13,486 nt of DNA from Opitutaceae bacterium (GTDB lineage Bacteria > Verrucomicrobiota > Verrucomicrobiia > Opitutales > Opitutaceae), in contig JAIRTK010000325.1 in the NCBI GenBank assembly GCA_031254955.1, forward strand, positions 1 through 13,486, read 5' to 3'. The notes under the pieces were generated by a model. That model worked only from the letters and a program-made list of their open reading frames with translations. It did no database searches and was not told the origin of the DNA. This document shows positions 6,599 through 13,486 of this stretch, one piece after another. How positions within the stretch are numbered: the stretch's first letter is position 1; each line of letters opens with the position of its first letter. The translations under genes were made by a program, and so were the position numbers.

Positions 6599-9500
6599 CT
6601 ATGGGTGTTGTTCGTCCGCGGCGGGTTGCGTGGTGGCGGGTTGCGTGGTGGCGCGGCGGTCGGCCCGGAAGAGTTTTGTGACGAAGACAAAGAACATCGG
6701 GACGAAGAAGATGGCGAGGAGGGTGCCGGTGACGACGCCGCCAAACACGCTGGTGCCGATGGCGTTTTGGGAGCCGGAGCCGGCGCCGGTGGAGATGGCC
6801 AGGGGGATGACGCCGCAGCCGAAGGCGAGCGAGGTCATGAGGATGGGGCGGAGGCGGAGGCGCGCGGCGTGGACGACCGCTTCCAGGAGGCCCATGCCGC
6901 CTTCGAAGGCGTCGCGCGCGAATTCGACGATGAGGATGGCGTTTTTGGCGGAGAGGCCGACGGTGGTGAGGAGGCCGACTTGGAAATAGACGTCGTTGGT
7001 GAGGCCGCGCAGCCAGACGGCGAGCACGGCGCCGATGATGCCGAGGGGGACGACGAGTATGACGGAGAAGGGCACCGTCCAGCTTTCATAGAGGGCGGCG
7101 AGGCAGAGGAAGACGACGAGGAGGGAGATGGAGTAGAGCATGGCGACTTGGTCGCCGGCGAGTTTTTCTTCGTAGGAGATGCCGCTCCAGGCGAGGCCGA
7201 TGTTGCCGGGCATTTCGGTTTCGACGATTTGCTGCATGATGTCCATCGCTTCGCCGCTGCTTTTGCCTTGGGCGGCGGTGCCTTGGATGTTGAAGGAGGG
7301 GAAGCCGTTGAAGCGGTTGAGCGAGGGGGGGCCGTAGGCCCAGCGGGTGGTGGCGAAGTCGGAGAAGGGGACCATTTCGCCGCGGGTGTTGCGGACATAC
7401 CAGCGGTCGAGGTCTTCGGGCATCATGCGGTAGGGGGCGTCGGCTTGGATGTAAACGCGTTTTACGCGTCCGCGGTCCACGAAGTCGCTGAAGTAGGTGG
7501 AGGCCCAGGCGGTGGAGAGGGTCTGGTTGATTTCGGGGATGGAGAGGCCGAGGGCGGAGGCTTTTTCGTAGTCCACGTCGATGTGGAACTGGGGGGTGTC
7601 TTCGAGGCCGTTGAAGCGCACGTTGCCGCCGAGGCCGGGGTTTTGGGCGGCGAGGACGAGGAGTTTGTCGCGTTGGGTGGCGAAGTCTTCGTGGCCGATG
7701 CCTTCGCGGTCTTGGATGATCATTTCAAAGCCCGAGGAGGTGCCGAGGCCGGGCATGGCCGGGGGGACGAGGACGTAGGGGAAGCCGACTTTCATTTGGG
7801 AGAAGTAGCGCATGGCGCGGTCGGCGACGGCGGCGACTTTCTGGGCGGGGTTTTTGCGCAGGCTCCAGTCGCGGAGTTTGATGAAGCCCATGGAGGCGCT
7901 CTGGCCGCGTCCGCCGAAGCTGAAGCCGGCGATGGTGAAGACGCTTTCCACGGTGCCGTTTTTTTTGTCTTCCACTTCGAGGAAGTAGTGTTCGACTTCT
8001 TTGAGCACGGTGAGGGTTTGCTCTTGGGTGGAGCCGGGGGGGAGGGTGACTTGGAGGAAGGCGACGCCTTGGTCTTCGTCGGGGAGGAAGGCTTTGGGGA
8101 TGCGCAGGAAGAGGTAGCCGAGGCCGAGGCCGATGAGCGCGTAGATGAGGAGGAAGCGCACGGGGCGGCGGGCGATGCCGCCGACGCCGCGCGCGTAGAT
8201 GCGGGTGCTTTGCTCGAAGCTGCGGTTGAACCAGCCGAAGAAGCCGCGCCGGGCGGCGTGTCCGCCGGTCGCGGGCGGCTTGAGGATGGAGGCGCAGAGC
8301 GCGGGGGTGAGCACGAGGGCGACGATCACGGACAGGACCATGGCGGAGGCGATGGTGACGGAGAACTGGCGGTAGATGACGCCGGTCGAGCCGCTGAAGA
8401 ATGCCATGGGCACGAAGACGGCTGAGAGCACGAGGGCGATGCCGACGAGCGCGCCGGTGATCTGGCCCATGGATTTTCGGGTCGCTTCTCGCGGTGACAG
8501 GCCTTCCTCGACCATCACGCGTTCCACGTTTTCGACGACGACGATGGCGTCGTCCACGAGCAGGCCGATGGCGAGGACGAGGCCGAACATGCTGAGCATG
8601 TTGATGCTGAAGCCGAACATGGCCATGACGGCGAAGGTGCCGAGGAGCACCACCGGGACCGCGATGGTGGGGATGAGGGTCGCGCGGATGTTTTGGAGGA
8701 ACAGATACATGACGAGGAACACGAGCACGATGGCTTCGATGAGCGTGCGCACGACTTCTTCGATGGAGATGCGCACGAAGGGGGCGGTGTCGAACGGGTA
8801 AACCACTTTGAGGCCTTCGGGGAAGTAGCGGGCGAGGCGCGCGATTTCCTGGTGGACGGCGTCGGAGGTGGCGAGTGCGTTGGCGCCGCTGGCCAGGCGC
8901 ACGCCGAGGCCGGCGGCGGCCTGGCCGTTGTAGTGGGTGCGGAAGTAGTAGTTTTCGCGGTCTTTTTCGACGCGGGCGATGTCGCCGAGGCGCACTTGCG
9001 AGCCGTCGGGCGCGACGCGGATGAGGATGGCCGCGAATTCTTCGGCGGTGGTGAGGCGTTCTTGCGCGATGATGGTGGCGTTCAGGCGCACGCCGGGGAC
9101 GGCGGGCGCGCCGCTGAGTTCGCCGACGGCGACTTGCGCGTTTTGCGCGGTGATGGCGGCGATGACTTCGTTGACGCCGAGGTTGTAGTTGGTGAGCGCG
9201 TCGGGGTTGAGCCAGATGCGCATGGCGTATTTCGCGCCGAAGAATTGGACTTCGCCGACGCCGGGCAGGCGGCTGATCGGGTCTTGGACGGCGGTGGCGA
9301 TGTAGTCGGAGATGTCGGTTTCGTTCATGCTGCCGTCGGCGGAGTAGAAGCCGGCGACCATGAGGATGTCTTGCGTGGATTTGCGCACGGTCACGCCGTA
9401 GTCTTGCACTTCTTTGGGGAGCAGGGGGAGCGCGAGTTGCATTTTGTTTTGCACCTGCATTTGCGCGATGTCGGGGTCGGTGCCTTGTTCGAAGGTCAGG

Positions 9501-9772
9501 GTGAGCGAGAGGCTGCCGTCGGCGCTGCTGGTGGACTGCATGTAGCGCATGTTGTCGATGCCGTTCATCTGTTGTTCGATGATTTGGGCGACGGAGTCTT
9601 GGACGGTCTGCGCCGAGGCGCCGGGATAGGTGGCGGACACCGAGATGGTGGGCGGCGCGACTTCCGGATACATGGAGACGGGCAGGCGCGTGATCGAGAG
9701 CAATCCCGCGAGCATCATGAAGATGGCGATGACCCAGGCGAAGACGGGCCGGTCGATGAAAAATTTTGCCAT
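6599..9772 (-). CDS. RND multidrug efflux pump, HAE1 (AcrB/MexB) family permease
   Basis: This 1057-residue inner-membrane proton/drug antiporter is the normal length for the family. It begins [20 protein letters not shown] (TM1) with the conserved FFIDRPVFA start. Two large periplasmic loops (about 30-335 and 565-870) separate the helix groups. The proton-relay residues are present: D407 and D408 in [19 protein letters not shown]943 in [14 protein letters not shown], and R973 near [22 protein letters not shown] and [10 protein letters not shown] are HAE1 hallmarks, so drugs or other amphiphiles are likely substrates rather than metals. The C-terminal tail carries a duplicated ATTQP. The ATG is preceded by a good ribosome site, AAAGGAGA. 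It lies 60 bases after the adaptor gene and 37 before the outer-membrane factor. No missing catalytic residue is seen; the substrate is unknown. Confidence 0.96.
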   Translation of the reverse strand: MAKFFIDRPVFAWVIAIFMMLAGLLSITRLPVSMYPEVAPPTISVSATYPGASAQTVQDSVAQIIEQQMNGIDNMRYMQSTSSADGSLSLTLTFEQGTDPDIAQMQVQNKMQLALPLLPKEVQDYGVTVRKSTQDILMVAGFYSADGSMNETDISDYIATAVQDPISRLPGVGEVQFFGAKYAMRIWLNPDALTNYNLGVNEVIAAITAQNAQVAVGELSGAPAVPGVRLNATIIAQERLTTAEEFAAILIRVAPDGSQVRLGDIARVEKDRENYYFRTHYNGQAAAGLGVRLASGANALATSDAVHQEIARLARYFPEGLKVVYPFDTAPFVRISIEEVVRTLIEAIVLVFLVMYLFLQNIRATLIPTIAVPVVLLGTFAVMAMFGFSINMLSMFGLVLAIGLLVDDAIVVVENVERVMVEEGLSPREATRKSMGQITGALVGIALVLSAVFVPMAFFSGSTGVIYRQFSVTIASAMVLSVIVALVLTPALCASILKPPATGGHAARRGFFGWFNRSFEQSTRIYARGVGGIARRPVRFLLIYALIGLGLGYLFLRIPKAFLPDEDQGVAFLQVTLPPGSTQEQTLTVLKEVEHYFLEVEDKKNGTVESVFTIAGFSFGGRGQSASMGFIKLRDWSLRKNPAQKVAAVADRAMRYFSQMKVGFPYVLVPPAMPGLGTSSGFEMIIQDREGIGHEDFATQRDKLLVLAAQNPGLGGNVRFNGLEDTPQFHIDVDYEKASALGLSIPEINQTLSTAWASTYFSDFVDRGRVKRVYIQADAPYRMMPEDLDRWYVRNTRGEMVPFSDFATTRWAYGPPSLNRFNGFPSFNIQGTAAQGKSSGEAMDIMQQIVETEMPGNIGLAWSGISYEEKLAGDQVAMLYSISLLVVFLCLAALYESWTVPFSVILVVPLGIIGAVLAVWLRGLTNDVYFQVGLLTTVGLSAKNAILIVEFARDAFEGGMGLLEAVVHAARLRLRPILMTSLAFGCGVIPLAISTGAGSGSQNAIGTSVFGGVVTGTLLAIFFVPMFFVFVTKLFRADRRATTQPATTQPAADEQHP
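6621..6650 (-). repeat. Exact 15-bp tandem repeat in the pump gene tail
   Basis: GCGGGTTGCGTGGTG occurs twice head to tail (6621-6635, 6636-6650). On the - strand it encodes the pentapeptide ATTQP twice near the pump C-terminus, after the last membrane helix. It is in frame and in a non-conserved cytoplasmic tail, so copy change should be tolerated. Confidence 0.9.
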
Positions 9773-9779
9773 GGAGGGT

Positions 9780-9787
9780 TCTCCTTT
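9780..9787 (-). promoter_or_regulatory. Ribosome binding site of the RND pump gene
   Basis: On the - strand AAAGGAGA ends 7 bases before ATG 9772. It is the only textbook Shine-Dalgarno sequence I see in front of any gene in this window, and it fixes the pump start. Confidence 0.75.
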
Positions 9788-9832
9788 GTCGGGCGTTTCG
9801 AGTGTGGTGGTGGTGGTGGCGTCGCGCGCGGA

Positions 9833-11110
9833 TTATTCGGCGCCGTCCGCCGGTTCGACGATGGGCATCGAGCCGATGGATTGTCCGGCGGGCACGGGTT
9901 TCACGGGGACGGAGAGGCCGACGCGTTGGAGGATTTGCAGGTTTTCGACGATGACTTGTTCGCCGGCTTTCAGGCCGGCGGTGACGAGCCAGTGGTCGCC
10001 GCCGATGACGCGTTCGGTGGTGATGATGCGTTGCTCGGCGAATGTCAGGCCGTCGCGCTCGACCACCACCAGGGCGGTGGGCTGGCCTTTCATGTTGCGC
10101 GAGACGCCTTGCTGGGGCACGAGCACGGCGTTCGGGCTTACGCCTTCGATGATTTCGGCGCGCACGAATAGGCCCGGCAGCAGTTCGGGCAGCGCGCCGG
10201 CGCCGTCTTTGGCGGGGTTGGGAAATTCGGCGCGCAGGAGGATGGAGGAGGTGGAGGGATCGACGGTGATGTCGGTGAAGCGGAGCCGGCCGGGCAGCCG
10301 GTATTCGCGTCCGTCGTGGAAGAAGAGTTTCACTTGCGCCGCGCCTTCGGGCGTGGACTGGAGCGCGCCGCTTTTGCGGGCCTCCTCCAGTTTGAGCACT
10401 TGGCCGGCGGGTTGCACGATGTCCACGTGGATCGGGTCGAGCTGCTGCACGATGGCCATGAGCGTCGCGGCGCCGGCTTGCACATAGGCGCCTTCGGTGA
10501 CTTCGGACTTGCCGATGCGTCCGGAGATGGGCGCGTAAACTTTCGTGTAGGCGAGGTTGATTTCCGCGTTTTCCACGCTGGCTTTGCCCGCGGCGACATC
10601 GGCCTCGAAGGCTTTTTGCTGCGCGACGGCGTTGTCGTAGTCCTGCTGGCTGATGGCCTTGTCGCGGATAAGTCCGGCGTAGCGCGCGGCCTGCGCCTTG
10701 GCCGAGACGAGGTTCGCCTCGGAGCGCGCGAGCGTCGCGCGGGCGGATGTCAGCGCGACTTCATAGGGCGCGGGGTCGATCTGGTAGAGTTGCTGGCCTT
10801 CGCGCACTTCCGCGCCTTCGGTGAAGAGGCGTTTTTGCACGATGCCGTTCACCCGCGCGCGCACTTCGGCGACGCGGCGGGCGGACGTGCGTCCGGGGAG
10901 CGTCTTGCGCAATGTGACCGGCCTCGCTTTGAGCGTGACCACGCCGACTTCGATGCCGGGCATCCCTCCGCCCGCGCCGGGTCCTTGCGGTCCGGCCTGC
11001 TTTCCACAGCCGGAGAGTCCGAGCGCGGTCGCGGCGGCGGCGGCGAGCATGAGGGAAAACGGGATCGCGGCGCGGGCGCCCTGCTTGGTGGTGTGTGTTT
11101 TCATTGGCAT
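9833..11110 (-). CDS. RND efflux periplasmic adaptor lipoprotein (AcrA/MexA family)
   Basis: This 425-residue membrane-fusion protein couples the pump to the outer-membrane channel. A lipoprotein signal peptide ends in LSGC (Cys35 from ATG 11110; Cys33 from the in-frame ATG 11104, equally plausible). The order is: beta-barrel strand IEVGVVTLKARPVTLRKTLPG, first lipoyl half VRARVNGIVQKRLFTEGAEVREGQ (84-106), helical hairpin (about 115-185), second lipoyl half YTKVYAPISGRIGKSEVTEGAYV (188-210), barrel (about 220-320), and membrane-proximal domain with VLVPQQGVSRN. These are the classic HlyD/AcrA motifs. It is the first structural gene after tetR (76-base gap) and is followed by the pump after 60 bases. 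No Shine-Dalgarno sequence is seen upstream of either ATG. Confidence 0.94.
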   Translation of the reverse strand: MPMKTHTTKQGARAAIPFSLMLAAAAATALGLSGCGKQAGPQGPGAGGGMPGIEVGVVTLKARPVTLRKTLPGRTSARRVAEVRARVNGIVQKRLFTEGAEVREGQQLYQIDPAPYEVALTSARATLARSEANLVSAKAQAARYAGLIRDKAISQQDYDNAVAQQKAFEADVAAGKASVENAEINLAYTKVYAPISGRIGKSEVTEGAYVQAGAATLMAIVQQLDPIHVDIVQPAGQVLKLEEARKSGALQSTPEGAAQVKLFFHDGREYRLPGRLRFTDITVDPSTSSILLRAEFPNPAKDGAGALPELLPGLFVRAEIIEGVSPNAVLVPQQGVSRNMKGQPTALVVVERDGLTFAEQRIITTERVIGGDHWLVTAGLKAGEQVIVENLQILQRVGLSVPVKPVPAGQSIGSMPIVEPADGAE

Positions 11111-11186
11111 GTGTTGGAAAAGGAAGGTGGGAAAAGGTTACAAAAATCTCCGTGGGCGGCGCGGTGGCGCGGGTGGCGCGGGGGCG

Positions 11187-11903
11187 TCATTTTTTGCGCG
11201 CCGGCCCTTTCCGCGCGGCGCGAGTGGCGGGGTCCTGGGCGCTCGCGGGCGCGCGCAGGCCCGCCGTGCAAAAGGTCACCAGCCACTGTTTCACATCGCC
11301 GGGTTTGGCGTGCCGGCCTCCGGCGTATTTCCGTATCGAGGCCACCATCAGGTGATGGTGCAGCACGCCCATCGCCAGCGACGAGCGCCAGGCCAGCTCC
11401 GCCTCCGGCACGGACGGCAGCATTTTCTTGAGCAGGGACGTGAAGCGCACGAGGAACGGTTCGATGCGCGTCTTCGCCACCGCGCCGATCATCGCCTCTT
11501 CCTCGAAAAAAAAATGGCTCATCATCCGCGCGACGCGTTCGTGCCGCCGCTTCGTCTTTGCGTCGCAGGCGACATACGGCCCCAGATACGCCTCCATCAA
11601 CGCTTCCGCCGTCACCGGCCTCCCGGCCTGCTCGATGGCCTCCAGCGCCGCCATGCGGCGGGTGAACGCGCTGGAGATGCGCCGCTCCAGCACCGCCCGC
11701 AGCAGCCCGTCCTTCGAGCCAAAATGGTAATTGATGGCCGCGAGGTTGACGCGCGCCGCGTGCGCGATGTCGCGGATCGACACGGCGCGCACGCCGTGCT
11801 TCGCGATGAGCTCCTCGGTCGCGTCGAGTATGACCTTTTTGGTCGGGCGTTCGCCCTCCCCCGTCCGGCCTGGCTGGCCGTGTGCTGTTTTTTTGTCAGG
11901 CAT
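11187..11903 (-). CDS. TetR-family transcriptional regulator, probable repressor of the efflux operon
   Basis: This 238-residue protein has a TetR N-terminal DNA-binding domain: KKVILDATEELIAKHGVRAVSIRDIAHAARVNLAAINYHFGSKDGLL (about 22-68), with the helix-turn-helix at 41-60 and the conserved YHFGSKDGLL. The C-terminal half (about 80-215) is a helical ligand/dimer domain; LGPY..., RMMSHFFFEEEAMI and LHHHLMVASIRKY recall the CecR/YbiH type, with moderate confidence. The last 20 residues are a basic, disordered-looking tail. It reads in the same direction as the pump genes and is the first gene of the cluster, unlike the divergent acrR/acrAB layout, so repression of its own promoter could control the whole operon. 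An 18-bp palindrome overlaps the ATG. The effector cannot be told from sequence. Confidence 0.92.
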   Translation of the reverse strand: MPDKKTAHGQPGRTGEGERPTKKVILDATEELIAKHGVRAVSIRDIAHAARVNLAAINYHFGSKDGLLRAVLERRISSAFTRRMAALEAIEQAGRPVTAEALMEAYLGPYVACDAKTKRRHERVARMMSHFFFEEEAMIGAVAKTRIEPFLVRFTSLLKKMLPSVPEAELAWRSSLAMGVLHHHLMVASIRKYAGGRHAKPGDVKQWLVTFCTAGLRAPASAQDPATRAARKGPARKK

Positions 11904-11920
11904 TCAAACGTATGTTTGAA
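11903..11920. promoter_or_regulatory. Candidate TetR operator at the tetR start
   Basis: TTCAAACGTATGTTTGAA is a palindrome with perfect 7-bp arms (TTCAAAC/GTTTGAA) around GTAT. Its first base is also the first base of the tetR ATG. Size, AT-rich arms and location fit autoregulatory operators of TetR-family repressors. Binding by the adjacent regulator is inference. Its overlap with the start codon would make it a roadblock or leader-blocking site. Confidence 0.6.
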
Positions 11921-11939
11921 ACGTCTGTTGGAGGGGCGG

Positions 11940-12008
11940 GGGGTTGTCAAGCGCGCAAAACGCCCGTTTCGGGGAGGGGCCGGAATTGAACCGGATTTTG
12001 ACAACCCC
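11940..12008. repeat. Long-spaced inverted repeat carrying TTGACA in both arms
   Basis: GGGGTTGTCAA (11940-11950) and TTGACAACCCC (11998-12008) are perfect 11-bp inverted repeats with a 47-base spacer. The left arm puts TTGACA, a consensus -35, on the - strand 42 bases before tetR, but the hexamer 17 bases on (CAGACG) is a poor -10. Inside the spacer, CCGG-AATTGAA-CCGG and, on the - strand, CCCG-AAA-CGGG followed by CGTTTT could act as a weak terminator for the upstream CorC-like gene. It is either the tetR promoter region or a protein-binding site. Confidence 0.45.
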
Positions 12009-12027
12009 GTTTCTCCGGCCCCGCGCG

Positions 12028-13353
12028 TCAGGCCGCGGCCTGGCGCGCCCCGGCCTTGGCGACGAGCACCTTGTCCACGCGGTGGCGGTCCATGTCCACC
12101 ACCTCGAAGCGCCAGCCGGCGTGCTCGAAGTGGTCGCCGGCCTCGGGGATGCGCCCGAAATACGTCACGACAAAGCCGCCCAGGGTCTGGAAATCGGCGG
12201 CGTCCTCGTTGGGCAGCCCGTCGAGGTCGAGCAGGGTTTTCAACTCGCCTGCCGGCAGGGTCGCGTCGATGAGCCACGAGCCGTCCTCGCGCCGCTTGGC
12301 GGCGGGCGCGTCGCGGCGTCCGTGCCCGTGCGCGGGCAGGTCGCCGACGATGGCTTCGAGCACGTCGATCAGCGTCGCGAGGCCTTGGATGGAGCCGAAC
12401 TCGTCGGTCACGAGCGCGATGTGTTTGCCGGATTTCTTGAACGCCTCCAGCAACTGGATCGCCACCATGGTCTCCGGCACGACGAGCGGCGGCAGCAGCA
12501 GGTCCTTCAGGCTGGATTTCAGGCCGATGGCCGAGTGCGCCCAGAGCGCCTTCACCGCGACCATGCCGAGCACCTGGTCGTGGCTTCCTTGATACACGGG
12601 GAAATACGAATGCCCGCTGGAGACGATTTTCCGCCAGCTCGCCTCCTCGGGGTCGTCGATGCTGATGAAGACAATCTTGGGCCTGGGCGTCATGAGCGCC
12701 GTCACGGGCAGCTTGTCGAGTTCGAGCACGCCCTCGACCATTTCCTTTTCCGTGCGGTTGAACACGCCCGCGTGCATGCCCTGCTCGATGAGGATGTTGA
12801 CCTCCTCCTCCGACACCGGCGTCTCCCGCGGCTGCTCGCGCACGCCGAACAACCCCATCACCTTGTCGGTGGAAAACGTGAGCAGCCAGACGAGCGGGCT
12901 TACGAGCTTCGCGAGTTTGTTGACGAAGGGGGCGAGCCAGACCGCCACGCGCTCCGGGGCGGCGAGCGCGAGGCGCTTGGGCACGAGTTCGCCAAGCACG
13001 ACGGTGCACATCGTGAGCAGCAGCGTCATCACCACGAGGGCGACAGGGCGCGCGTATTCGGCCAGGAGAGGCAGGCGAGAGAGCGGTTCGGCCAGTTTCC
13101 CCGCCATGGTCTCGCCGCTATACATGCCGATTCCGATTCCCAGCAACGTGATGAAGACCTGCACGGCGGAAAGGAACCGCGCCGGTTCGGACGCCGTGGC
13201 GAGGGCGACTTTCGCCCGCGCGTCGCCTTCGGCGGCGCGCTGCTTCAACCGAGCTTTCCGCGCGGAGATCACCGCGATTTCGGCCATGGCAAACACGCCG
13301 TTTGCCAGCAACATGAGCAGGAGGATGAAGAGTTCTGTCGTAAGACCGGACAT
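12028..13353 (-). CDS. CNNM/DUF21-CBS-CorC_HlyC family membrane protein (probable Mg2+/ion transporter)
   Basis: This 441-residue protein has the standard three-part architecture. Residues 1-about 170 are a DUF21/CNNM membrane domain with hydrophobic helices near 4-24, 60-80, 102-122 and 136-158, and the conserved FAMAEIAV and GELVPKRLAL. Next is a CBS pair (about 214-340: VTALMTPRPKIVFI, then HIALVTDEFGSIQGLATLIDVLEAIVGD). Last is a CorC_HlyC domain (about 357-432: LIDATLPAGELKTLL, FQTLGGFVVTYFGRIPEAGD). Relatives include CorB/CorC, YfjD and YtfL, implicated in Mg2+/Co2+ or cation export; the name hemolysin in databases is historical. ATG 13353 is chosen because it places TM1 at the N-terminus; GTG 13398 would add 15 residues. 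No Shine-Dalgarno sequence is seen. It appears monocistronic, 124 bases upstream of tetR on the same strand. Confidence 0.92.
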   Translation of the reverse strand: MSGLTTELFILLLMLLANGVFAMAEIAVISARKARLKQRAAEGDARAKVALATASEPARFLSAVQVFITLLGIGIGMYSGETMAGKLAEPLSRLPLLAEYARPVALVVMTLLLTMCTVVLGELVPKRLALAAPERVAVWLAPFVNKLAKLVSPLVWLLTFSTDKVMGLFGVREQPRETPVSEEEVNILIEQGMHAGVFNRTEKEMVEGVLELDKLPVTALMTPRPKIVFISIDDPEEASWRKIVSSGHSYFPVYQGSHDQVLGMVAVKALWAHSAIGLKSSLKDLLLPPLVVPETMVAIQLLEAFKKSGKHIALVTDEFGSIQGLATLIDVLEAIVGDLPAHGHGRRDAPAAKRREDGSWLIDATLPAGELKTLLDLDGLPNEDAADFQTLGGFVVTYFGRIPEAGDHFEHAGWRFEVVDMDRHRVDKVLVAKAGARQAAA

Positions 13354-13450
13354 CACGGAAGGCCGCCACGATAGCCGCGGCGCGGCGACTGGCAACACAT
13401 TTGCCCGGCGGCGTCATGAGGGTGCAACAGGAAGCGATGTCCCCGCCCGG

Positions 13451-13486
13451 AATCTTTCCTCTTTATTCTTTATCTTTCTCTTTCCT
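13451..13486 (-). repeat. Polypurine hexamer tract upstream of the CorC-like gene (cut by window end)
   Basis: On the + strand the stretch is nearly pure pyrimidine with six-base periodicity (TTCTTT, ATCTTT, CTCTTT). On the coding strand of the CorC-like gene it reads as a purine tract containing GAGAAAGATAAAG, the same 13-mer as at 4983-4995. It lies about 100 bases upstream of ATG 13353 and continues past the window edge. Confidence 0.6.

Noticed and set aside
5083..10171. Long + strand open frames (5083-6681, 6092-8425, 8693-10171)
   Set aside because: They mirror the outer-membrane factor and RND pump genes. Compositions are acidic and Gly-rich with His/Asp runs typical of antisense shadow frames.
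11612..13009. 465-codon Arg/Ala/Pro-rich open frame on the - strand
   Set aside because: It runs out of frame through the CorC-like gene and into tetR, both of which have clear domains in their own frames.
13399..13427. TTGCAC-17-GCAAAT as a promoter for the CorC-like gene
   Set aside because: Both hexamers match consensus poorly, and such pairs are expected by chance.

Overview
The window is 13.5 kb of GC-rich chromosomal DNA from a Gram-negative bacterium. It encodes an LPS-assembly outer-membrane protein, a TolC-like outer-membrane factor, a tripartite RND pump and lipoboxes. The mixture of a divergent LptD, few visible Shine-Dalgarno sequences and purine-rich hexamer tracts in the gaps suggests Verrucomicrobiota (Opitutaceae-like). 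This is a guess, and no marker gene here decides it.

Layout: (1) 1-505, the 3' part of a decayed IS5-family transposase on the + strand, broken by an apparent frameshift and an in-frame amber codon. (2) 580-1842, a Bcr/CflA-type MFS drug exporter (+), the only intact + strand gene. (3) 1843-2200, a convergent gap holding a hairpin-rich element with terminal inverted repeats (copy A). (4) 2201-4633, lptD (-), with an Ala/Thr-rich repeat inserted in its barrel. (5) 4634-5064, a repeat-packed gap: a 21-unit degenerate hexamer array touching the lptD start, copy B of the element, a purine tract and a terminator-like hairpin. (6) 5065-11903, a complete efflux operon on the - strand in the order tetR, periplasmic adaptor, RND pump, outer-membrane factor, with a palindrome at the tetR start that is a good operator candidate. 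(7) 12028-13353, a CNNM/CorC-type membrane protein (-). (8) 13354-13486, its upstream region, ending in another polypyrimidine (coding-strand polypurine) tract.

Functionally, the window is an envelope and efflux neighbourhood: two unrelated drug-export systems (a single-component MFS and a tripartite RND), the LPS translocon barrel and a probable ion-transport/CBS protein. The genes are ordinary. The least explained content is the repetitive DNA between and inside them: a two-copy element with about 22-bp terminal inverted repeats whose cores differ, the hexamer array in front of lptD, and coding minisatellites in three envelope proteins. I found no CRISPR, tRNA, rRNA, phage or toxin-antitoxin system, and no convincing new multigene system.
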